DNA of 53,495 nt, taken from assembly GCA_900539675.1 (NCBI GenBank), contig UQDJ01000007.1, forward strand, positions 1 through 53,495. Reading direction: 5' to 3'. Positions 35,640-42,308 of the stretch are shown here, one piece after another; position 1 is the stretch's first letter; each line of letters opens with the position of its first letter. Source of the DNA: an uncultured Coriobacteriaceae bacterium (GTDB lineage: Bacteria > Actinomycetota > Coriobacteriia > Coriobacteriales > Eggerthellaceae). Under the pieces are notes generated by a model that ran no database searches, was not told where the DNA came from, and was given only the letters and a program-made list of their open reading frames with translations. Position numbers and translations under genes: made by a program.

Positions 35640-35853
35640 GGCTACTATTTAATGGTGCGAACAACAGAGGGTATTTTGTTTTGAGCAACCTTTATAAGAT
35701 AGAAAAGACTGATTTGGGGCTATAGGCGCATAGGCTATACGCATTAGAGTTACTCTTTGAAACTCAAAATGCTTATCTGACCGTTAGTCCCCCCTTGGGG
35801 TGCATATCCCTTCGGTGTTGGAAAGATAAGACCCTTCGGGGTCTTATCTTTTA
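35640..35853 (+). ncRNA. Candidate small RNA ending in a strong intrinsic terminator
   Basis: This gene-free stretch ends in a textbook terminator at 35824-35853: AGATAAGACCC and GGGTCTTATCT around a TTCG tetraloop, then TTTTAT. Two terminators already follow htpG and the next gene starts only at 35939, so this one has no coding gene to serve. Upstream are short hairpins (GAGTT/AACTC; CCCC/GGGG around CTT). I do not recognise 6S, SRP, RNase P or tmRNA motifs. The 5' end and promoter are not determined. Confidence 0.4.
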
Positions 35854-35938
35854 TCGCAGCACCACGCGCAGGCATATTTTCACTTGCTCAGCGATAATAA
35901 TCATGAGGGTAATTCATAAACTTACGGAGGGATTCACG

Positions 35939-36433
35939 ATGGACCAGATAGAGACCAAGCACTCTGAGCTACTAACCATGTTGGGCGATATTGTCCAAAT
36001 AGGCATCGTTGTTGAAGACCTGGAAAAAGCTAAAGCCGGCATGAAGAAAATCTTCGGCCTTGAACCTGATACCGAAAGCGACAGCCTTTACAAGCAAACG
36101 TGGTATCGAGGGACAATCATAGATGCACCCGTAAAAGCAGCCTTCTATAACCACTTCAATATTCAGCTTGAATTCCTTCAGCCTGTAGGCGACACGGATA
36201 CCATATGGCACGATTATCTAGATGAAGGATTTCGCCCCCATGGGCACGCCTTGCATCATATCCGCTTCGATGTTGAAGACAACGATAAGGTTACCCAAGC
36301 ACTGGCAAATATCGGTGTCGAAAAATACATGGAAGGAAAATCGCTCGTGGACCCAACCGCTACCTTTACCTACTACGATTCCGTCAAAGAAGTGGGCTTC
36401 ATTATCGAAGCGGTAACAAAGTCTAAAGCATAA
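35939..36433 (+). CDS. VOC-superfamily (glyoxalase-like) protein
   Basis: This 164-residue protein starts at the ATG at 35939 with GGAGGG 7 bases upstream; an earlier in-frame start at 35795 would read through a terminator. It shows two beta-alpha-beta-beta-beta units: QIGIVVEDLEKAKAGMKKIFGL (about 18-39) and ALHHIRFDVEDNDKVTQAL (about 103-121). The pattern resembles methylmalonyl-CoA epimerases and lactoylglutathione lyase-like proteins. Metal ligands could be His in LHHI and Glu in LEFLQP and IIEAV. The substrate is not determined. It is a single gene after the candidate small RNA. Confidence 0.8.
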   Translation: MDQIETKHSELLTMLGDIVQIGIVVEDLEKAKAGMKKIFGLEPDTESDSLYKQTWYRGTIIDAPVKAAFYNHFNIQLEFLQPVGDTDTIWHDYLDEGFRPHGHALHHIRFDVEDNDKVTQALANIGVEKYMEGKSLVDPTATFTYYDSVKEVGFIIEAVTKSKA

Positions 36434-36572
36434 AAGGGTGCAACTGGTTTTACTGATTTAACTAGCATTACTGAATCAACTGATATCACTGATCTAACTG
36501 GCTTACTGAGTTTCCTGACATTACTGACTGAACTGATTTGGTGATTTAGCCGGCTTACTAATCTCCCTGGCA
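36434..36572. repeat. Degenerate short repeats between VOC and Mbeg1-like genes
   Basis: The gap is filled by variants of ACTGATTTAACT, TTACTGA and CTGACATTACTGA. It holds no gene. It separates two converging genes and belongs to the downstream-duplication pattern seen elsewhere in the window. Confidence 0.6.
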
Positions 36573-37745
36573 TTACTTCTTGTGATGGTTCATGCCACTG
36601 CGGATCGATTCGCGAACAATGTCTTGGGTCGATGCCACAAAGTCAGCAATCAAGCTGGTAAGCACTTCTTGGATGCTATCGCGCATAGGCTTATCAAGAT
36701 CGTGCAGCATGCGGATGGTGCCCGGCGTGTTGTGCCACAACCCAGAAGCCAATTCTTCAACCGAATTATGAGGGCTAGCGTATTCCATTATGCCGAAGAG
36801 TACGCTTAAGAAGGTCATACGGTCTTCGAGCGACAAATTTGCCAACCATGTATTAAAAGCGCGATCGTTGATACGCGTTAAGGGATGTTCGCCACGACTC
36901 CATTCGAACTCATCGCCAGCAACAACCCATGAAAAGGGCATATGCTGCATAACGCCCCGTTCGGTCGAGCGCACCACCAAGGGCACTGCTTCGCTATTAA
37001 ACAGCATGCCAAAGACCGAATACGATGGCACCACCTTCGTACAGCACTCCAATAGCGCACGTTTGTCGGGACGTTGCTTAACTTCTTCCATAAACGAAGG
37101 AGTAAGCCCGGGGCCGTCGAAGTTATACAAGCGCACCAGCTGATCAGAATATCCACCCGACATGGACAACCCAGCATACAACGCCAAATTGCCGCCCTTG
37201 GAATGCCCACCCAAACGGACAATGGGCAAGAAAGGTTGCCAGTTTCCCTGTTCTGCTGCACGGCACCAATGTCGAACAGTGTTCCATGCCCACTTGCCCG
37301 CTTCGGTCTGTGCAGCAGTTTTCTCCAACACCGCCATGGCCAAATTCTCTTCCCAGCCAGTAATGGTGTTGTCGGTACCACGAAACGAAAGAAAGAGCGA
37401 ACCATCGGGTACATGCAAGCAGCAAGCAGCGAACTGTCCATAATCGTGCGTATTGAGCACCGACACCGCATCGGACACGCGCAAGCTGGCATAACGAGGA
37501 TTCGCCAACAGAGCATCACGAAACCGTGGTGCCCACTCATCAAACCAAAATAAATTAGACAAGCGCTCGGGTGAAAGCGTACCTAGAGCTTGCGCCAGCA
37601 GCACCGCACGCGACGACTGACTGGCAGGCGTGTTTTCGAACAGAAAATAGGAGCACAGCGAACACACAAATGCGTCCAGCATGCCAAACGGCTTTTCGAT
37701 GAACGATTCATGCGTGTGATTAATGTAGTCAATGATGTTCGCCAT
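36573..37745 (-). CDS. Mbeg1-like (DUF2974) lipase-fold protein
   Basis: This 390-residue protein has the DUF2974/Mbeg1-like layout: an N-terminal NIIDYINHTHESF segment, FLSFRGTDNTITGWEENLAMA (about 116-136), and then the nucleophile elbow GGHSKGGNLALYA with Ser inside GHSKGG (about 200). It should be an alpha/beta-hydrolase, possibly acting on lipids; the true reaction is unknown. The N-terminus fits the family, yet no Shine-Dalgarno sequence precedes the ATG at 37745, so initiation may be leaderless or weak. No signal peptide is seen. Confidence 0.8.
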   Translation of the reverse strand: MANIIDYINHTHESFIEKPFGMLDAFVCSLCSYFLFENTPASQSSRAVLLAQALGTLSPERLSNLFWFDEWAPRFRDALLANPRYASLRVSDAVSVLNTHDYGQFAACCLHVPDGSLFLSFRGTDNTITGWEENLAMAVLEKTAAQTEAGKWAWNTVRHWCRAAEQGNWQPFLPIVRLGGHSKGGNLALYAGLSMSGGYSDQLVRLYNFDGPGLTPSFMEEVKQRPDKRALLECCTKVVPSYSVFGMLFNSEAVPLVVRSTERGVMQHMPFSWVVAGDEFEWSRGEHPLTRINDRAFNTWLANLSLEDRMTFLSVLFGIMEYASPHNSVEELASGLWHNTPGTIRMLHDLDKPMRDSIQEVLTSLIADFVASTQDIVRESIRSGMNHHKK

Positions 37746-37848
37746 GGCACTAGATTAGCAAATTGAAAGCCTTAACCTGCGTGAGCGCTACCGTTCGCGT
37801 CCAGTGAAAACGCACGCTATATAGGTCGTCACGCAGATGCTCGCAAAG

Positions 37849-38793
37849 TTATTTTTCGTCTTTATAAAAGCCGCCGTTTGCCTTGTATACTTCCAGTTCC
37901 CATTGACGGCGATGGCTGTTTGCCACCGTATCTAAGATGAGACCCGTTGCAAACGAAAGCGCACCACAGCCCGCCAACGCAATAGAACCTAGCATCGTAG
38001 GGATGCGCGGCACCAAACCAGTTTGTACGTATTCCATAATCACGGGAACCGCTGCAATAACGGCGCAGATAATAAACAGCAGCGCCAACCAGCCAAAGAA
38101 TGCCAGCGGACGATAGTCCTTGAACAGAGCGGTAATAGCTTTTAACACCTTCGCACCATCGCCAAAGGTGGATAGCTTGGAATAGCTGCCTTCGGGACGA
38201 TCACGATAATCAATTGGCACATCTACAATGCGCCAGCGCTTATCGACCGCATGAATAGAAATTTCGGTTTCAATCTGGAAGCCCTCAGACATGACAGGCA
38301 TCGTTTTCACGAACAGGCGATTGAAAGCACGGTATCCCGTCATAACATCTTCGAACGCATAGCCATAGATGTGCTTGATAAGCCAGCGAACCAAATTGTT
38401 GCCAAACCCATGGAAAGCACGGTCGTTTTCTTCGCCATACGAACCATTGGAAAGACGATCGCCCACCGTCATATCAGCTTCGCCATCCATCAGAGGCCGT
38501 AGAAGTTCTGGGGCAGCTTCCGCCGGATAGGTATCATCGCCATCTACCATGATGTAATAGTCCGCATCGATATCGCGAAACATGCTGCGCACCACGTTGC
38601 CCTTGCCCTGACGACCCTCGAAGCGCACGATAGCACCGTGTTCGCGAGCAATTTCAGATGTCCTATCCTTGGAATTGTTGTCATAGACGTAGATATCGGC
38701 ATCGGGCAAAACGCGCTTGAAATCATCAACGACTTTGCCAATGGTAATTTCTTCGTTGTAGCAAGGTATTAATACAGCAACCTTGTTCGCCAT
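37849..38793 (-). CDS. Glycosyltransferase family 2 with C-terminal membrane helices (polyprenyl-phosphate type)
   Basis: The protein has 314 residues starting at the ATG at 38793, where AAGGAG is 7 bases upstream; a longer reading to 38856 has no site. The GT-A domain opens with VAVLIPCYNEE (5-15). It has YDNNSKDRT for the nucleotide sugar and VDGDDT as the metal-binding DxD motif. Two hydrophobic segments near the C-terminus (about 235-300) anchor it, as in GtrB/dolichyl-phosphate mannose synthase-like enzymes that charge a polyprenyl phosphate. Sugar and acceptor are unknown. A galactofuranose pathway gene lies 1.4 kb away, so a role in cell-surface glycans is likely. Confidence 0.85.
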   Translation of the reverse strand: MANKVAVLIPCYNEEITIGKVVDDFKRVLPDADIYVYDNNSKDRTSEIAREHGAIVRFEGRQGKGNVVRSMFRDIDADYYIMVDGDDTYPAEAAPELLRPLMDGEADMTVGDRLSNGSYGEENDRAFHGFGNNLVRWLIKHIYGYAFEDVMTGYRAFNRLFVKTMPVMSEGFQIETEISIHAVDKRWRIVDVPIDYRDRPEGSYSKLSTFGDGAKVLKAITALFKDYRPLAFFGWLALLFIICAVIAAVPVIMEYVQTGLVPRIPTMLGSIALAGCGALSFATGLILDTVANSHRRQWELEVYKANGGFYKDEK

Positions 38794-39234
38794 CAGTGAG
38801 CTCCTTGGATAGGGATTTGCATAGTGCGCCTTAAGTGCGCATTTCATCTCGACCATTAAGTGTATCGTTTATTGTGCAATGGAACCAATAGCAATACATC
38901 TCACAAAAAACTTCTCACATACCCCGTCTTGCATACATTCCCCACGGACACTTCCCCACTCGCGCTAAAAGCGGACCGCAGAGCACTAACACTTCTCAAA
39001 CGAGCCTCATTACCCAGCAATACGTCTGGTGCGAATAGTTAGTACGTATAGTGAACATGTAATGATTCAGACCGCACAGCACGATTGACATTTCTATGTC
39101 CCACTCATTTACCGGTGATTTATAGACCGTAGCACCTTATCGATGATAAAATGAACCTAGATTACAAGGCAAAGGGAGGCCTTGACATAGATCCTGGAAA
39201 GTATGGGTAACCAGGAGAAAGAGGGGCGATACTC
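38794..39234. other. Intergenic region between GT2 and usp
   Basis: This region lies between divergent genes and I see no gene in it. TTGACA occurs at 39182-39187 without a clear -10. A small hairpin CAAGGC/GCCTTG lies at about 39165-39184, overlapping that box, just upstream of usp. Confidence 0.3.
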
Positions 39235-39675
39235 ATGAAACAATATAAGCGCATATTTGCAGCTCTCGATGGTAGCACCACCCAAGAAGAAGTGGCTCAG
39301 CGTGCCATCCAAGTAGCAGCTCTGAACCATGCTGAACTGATGTTTGGTCACGTTATCGATTCGGTACCCGATTCGCTTACCGGCACTGATTATCAGGAAC
39401 TTGCTGACACTATCAAAAAGCGCCTGGAAGATTCCTTAGGCGATATCTTCACTGATGCTCGCAATAATCCTGATATTCCTTCCATCGAAGTAGTAGTTAA
39501 GGTTGGCCGTATTCAGGAAACCATCCACAACCTGATGATCAAGCCGTTTGAACCCGACCTGGTTATCTGCGGTGAGCGCGGTCTGTCCAACATCACCTAT
39601 GTATTTGTTGGCAGTGTTTCCACCTACCTGATTCGTAATGTTCGTTGCGACGTTTTGGTGGTAAAGCAGGACTAA
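39235..39675 (+). CDS. Universal stress protein (UspA family)
   Basis: This 146-residue single-domain protein has the Rossmann-like Usp fold, opening with YKRIFAALDGSTTQEEVAQRA. The ATP-binding motif G-2x-G-9x-GS is intact as GERGLSNITYVFVGS (about 112-126), so it belongs to the nucleotide-binding subgroup. AGAGGGGCG precedes the ATG. It probably acts in the cytoplasm in stress or energy starvation; the exact role is not predictable. It stands alone, followed by short duplications and a terminator. Confidence 0.93.
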   Translation: MKQYKRIFAALDGSTTQEEVAQRAIQVAALNHAELMFGHVIDSVPDSLTGTDYQELADTIKKRLEDSLGDIFTDARNNPDIPSIEVVVKVGRIQETIHNLMIKPFEPDLVICGERGLSNITYVFVGSVSTYLIRNVRCDVLVVKQD

Positions 39676-39745
39676 TACCGTCGTGCAGGGCTACTACCGT
39701 CGGATTCAAGACTAGTAGTGCAAGACTAGTAGTGCCGGGTTAAAC
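39676..39745. repeat. Short tandem duplications after usp
   Basis: CAAGACTAGTAGTG occurs twice in perfect tandem (39707-39720, 39721-39734). Before it, ACTAATACCGTCG and ACTACCGTCGG form a looser pair. No gene is present. Confidence 0.7.
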
Positions 39746-39846
39746 CTGGACCGAAAGCACTGGCACCACCTAGTACCTTGTCAGGATATAGTTGTTACCT
39801 TTCGTCCGTATATAACCATCCGTTTTCGGTGCCACGTGCTTTATAT

Positions 39847-39888
39847 ACCCCTCCTGCTAAGGCTCCCTTGCAGGAGGGGTTCTTTTAT
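39847..39888 (+). terminator. Strong terminator downstream of usp
   Basis: ACCCCTCCTGC pairs with GCAGGAGGGGT around a 12-base loop, then TTCTTTTA. Confidence 0.85.
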
Positions 39889-40100
39889 GCCGTCGCGCTG
39901 ACATGTCACCACGCCGGCATGTTGCCGTATAGAGTCATGCCGTCGTAAAGGCATATTGGCGTGCAGGCTGCCATCACGCTGGTATGGCATCCCCCGCTGA
40001 CAGCCACCACACCAACATTCCCCACACTTAACAACGCCCGCGTTTCCCTTTTGCGGTTCTCGCTCCCTTGGTTGCCCCTTTGACGGTTCTCGCGCTTTAT
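39889..40100. repeat. Gene-free stretch with degenerate repeats
   Basis: Variants of CATGCCGTCG, CACGCCGGCATG and CACGCTGGTATGGC recur at 39889-39990. CCCTTTTGCGGTTCTCGC and CCCTTTGACGGTTCTCGC recur at about 40048-40098. No supported gene was found on either strand. Confidence 0.5.
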
Positions 40101-40110
40101 GTGCATGCTC

Positions 40111-40138
40111 TGACCAAAAAGCGGCAGTACGGTACAAT
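40111..40138 (+). promoter_or_regulatory. Promoter of glf
   Basis: TGACCA (40111-40116) and TACAAT (40133-40138) are 16 bases apart, giving a leader of about 33 bases. Confidence 0.5.
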
Positions 40139-40177
40139 TGATTCTGGATTTTATTCACCTATCAGAAAGGTGCTTGT

Positions 40178-41344
40178 ATGCTGCACGACCATTACGATTA
40201 CCTAATCGTTGGTGCAGGTATCACCTCTGCAGTGTTTGCTCACGAAGCAGCGCTCCAGGACAAAACCTGCTTAGTTATTGACCGCCGCGACCATATTGCG
40301 GGCAACATCTACACGGCAAACCAACGTGGCATCAATGTTCATGCGTATGGCGCTCACATCTTCCATACCTCTCTCAAACCGGTATGGGATTACGTGAACC
40401 GTTTCGCCGAGTTCAATAACTACATCAACAGCCCTGTGGCACGCTTCCATGACGAGCTTTATAACTTGCCCTTCAACATGAACACCTTCTCCAAGATGTG
40501 GGGTGTTGTCACACCAGCCGAAGCCAAGGCAAAGATTGAAGAGCAGAAGGCGGCTGAAGGCATTACCGACCCGAAGAACCTGGAAGAACAGGCACTTTCT
40601 CTGGTTGGTCGCGACATCTTCGAAAAGCTGGTTAAGGAATACACCGAAAAGCAGTGGGGCCGCGATTGCAAGGATTTGCCGGCATCCATCATTAAGCGCC
40701 TGCCAGTTCGCTTTATCTATGACAACAACTACTTTAACGATCGCTACCAGGGCATTCCTATTGGCGGTTATTCCGCAATGGTCCAGCGCATGTTTGGTCA
40801 TACCGAAATTCTGCTGAAGACCGAATATCGCGATTTCATTGCGGCGTATCCCAACATTGCTGATCGCATTATTTACTGCGGCCCTATCGATGAGTTCTAC
40901 GACTACAAGCTGGGCACGCTGGAATATCGTTCTTTGCGTTTCGAATCTGAATTGGTTGAGTGCGAAAACTGGCAGGGCAATGCTGTGGTGAACTACACCT
41001 CTCACGAAGTACCCTGGACACGCATCATCGAACACAAGCATTTCGAGTTTGGCAAGGATGCAGAAGGCAACGATATTCCCGTATCCATCATTACTCGCGA
41101 ATATCCTGCCGACTGGAAGCCGGGCGATGAGCCATACTATCCCATCAATGATGAGCGCAACACGAAGCTCTATGAACAATATGCCGAACTGGCCAAACAG
41201 GAAGGCAACGTGGTATTTGCTGGCCGTTTGGGCGGATACAAATATTACGACATGGATAAGGCAATCGATGCCGCCTTCGATTTGGTTCAATCTGAACTGG
41301 GCTTGAACGTGCGCCTGAATATGATTGTTCGCGGCGAAGCATAA
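40178..41344 (+). CDS. glf: UDP-galactopyranose mutase
   Basis: This 388-residue FAD enzyme interconverts UDP-galactopyranose and UDP-galactofuranose, the donor for galactofuranose-containing surface glycans. The FAD-binding motif is YLIVGAGITSAVFAHEA (8-24), followed by DRRDHIAGNIYT and YGAHIFHT, both characteristic of Glf. The C-terminal GRLGGYKYYDMDKAIDAA is also a family signature. The length is normal and AGAAAGG precedes the ATG. It is a single gene ending in a terminator. Together with the nearby GT2 gene it suggests a galactofuranose-bearing cell-wall polymer. Confidence 0.96.
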   Translation: MLHDHYDYLIVGAGITSAVFAHEAALQDKTCLVIDRRDHIAGNIYTANQRGINVHAYGAHIFHTSLKPVWDYVNRFAEFNNYINSPVARFHDELYNLPFNMNTFSKMWGVVTPAEAKAKIEEQKAAEGITDPKNLEEQALSLVGRDIFEKLVKEYTEKQWGRDCKDLPASIIKRLPVRFIYDNNYFNDRYQGIPIGGYSAMVQRMFGHTEILLKTEYRDFIAAYPNIADRIIYCGPIDEFYDYKLGTLEYRSLRFESELVECENWQGNAVVNYTSHEVPWTRIIEHKHFEFGKDAEGNDIPVSIITREYPADWKPGDEPYYPINDERNTKLYEQYAELAKQEGNVVFAGRLGGYKYYDMDKAIDAAFDLVQSELGLNVRLNMIVRGEA

Positions 41345-41409
41345 AAGTCATTAAGCGCAATCAGTCAGCCTTTATCGCGCCAGCATTCAACTTCGCTTAT
41401 ATAAAAAGC

Positions 41410-41452
41410 ACTACTCCGTTGGATCACAAATCCAGCGGAGTAGTTTGTTTTT
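41410..41452. terminator. Bidirectional terminator between glf and kdpE
   Basis: ACTACTCCG.TGGAT pairs with ATCCA.CGGAGTAGT. T-runs follow on both strands (TTTGTTTTT on plus, GCTTTTTAT on minus), so it can end both converging transcripts. Confidence 0.9.
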
Positions 41453-41464
41453 GGCGGCATATTC

Positions 41465-41579
41465 TGTTATGGTAGCTTGGCGAATTACTAGTAACTTTAC
41501 CGTCGACCAGCAGTTGAGCCAATTACTAGGAGTCTGTTCACTTGCTAGTAGCTTAAGTCGCCTGCTAACAGCTTGACCG
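41465..41579. repeat. Degenerate repeats after kdpE
   Basis: Variants of TTACTAGTAAC, TTACTAGGAGTC, TTGCTAGTAGCTTAAG and CTGCTAACAGCTTGA fill the gap up to the kdpE stop codon. No gene is present. Confidence 0.55.
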
Positions 41580-42290
41580 CTAGCGGCGCAGCATGCGATA
41601 TCCCACACCCACGTGTGTTTGGATGTAGCGCGGGTTAGCGGGATCTTCTTCAATCTTCTTGCGCAGTGTTGCCATAAATACACGCAGCGATGCCTTATCG
41701 TGTGCCAAAGAAGAGCCCCAGATTTCCTTGAGAATGAAATTGTGCGTCAAAACCTTATCGGTGTTCTGAGCCAATAAGCACAACAGCTTATATTCCATCG
41801 GCGTCAGATGGACTTCTTTGTCGCCCACGAACACTTCGTTCGTAGCATAGTTAATAACCAGATCACCATTCTCATAGCGCTGGGCATCCTGAGAAGCCTT
41901 GTTGGCTTCTTCCTTATGACGCAAAGCCACGCGAACGCGAGCCAGCAATTCCTCAACCGAAAACGGCTTAACCAGATAATCGTCAGCACCAGCATCAAGC
42001 GCGCCAATTTTATCCGCATCGTCAAAGCGCGCCGAAACCACAATAATGGGCACACTAGACCAAGTGCGTACACGCTCAATAAGCTCCACGCCATCCATAT
42101 CGGGTAGACCTAAATCCAGCAAGATAACGTCAGGCATCTTCTTCAGCATCTCTTGCAAAGCATCGGTTGCTGAAGCCACGCAGACACATTGATAACCCTT
42201 TAAATCAAGAGCCATGGAAACGAGAGAGCGGATGGCATCGTCATCTTCGACGAGCAGCACCGTAGTATCACTTTGTTTAAGATTCGTCAT
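41580..42290 (-). CDS. kdpE: Response regulator KdpE
   Basis: This 236-residue OmpR-type regulator has a receiver domain with the acidic pair EDDD (15-18), the phospho-acceptor Asp59 in LLDLGLPDMDG and a conserved VKPFS. The C-terminal winged helix carries HLTPMEYKLLCLLAQN and HVGVGYRM. It lies 18 bases after kdpD, so the two are co-expressed. Phosphorylated KdpE should activate kdpFABC during K+ limitation. Direct repeats in the kdpF upstream region are a plausible binding site. Confidence 0.95.
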   Translation of the reverse strand: MTNLKQSDTTVLLVEDDDAIRSLVSMALDLKGYQCVCVASATDALQEMLKKMPDVILLDLGLPDMDGVELIERVRTWSSVPIIVVSARFDDADKIGALDAGADDYLVKPFSVEELLARVRVALRHKEEANKASQDAQRYENGDLVINYATNEVFVGDKEVHLTPMEYKLLCLLAQNTDKVLTHNFILKEIWGSSLAHDKASLRVFMATLRKKIEEDPANPRYIQTHVGVGYRMLRR

Positions 42291-42308
42291 AGAGAAGCGT
42301 CCTAATTC

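Noticed and set aside
39841..40158. Minus-strand frame of 105 codons upstream of glf
   Set aside because: It consists of locally repeated sequence, overlaps a terminator, and has no ribosome site or family likeness.
40271..41290. Open frame of 339 codons opposite glf
   Set aside because: The glf coding frame has all family motifs; the antisense frame is a codon-bias shadow without a start site.
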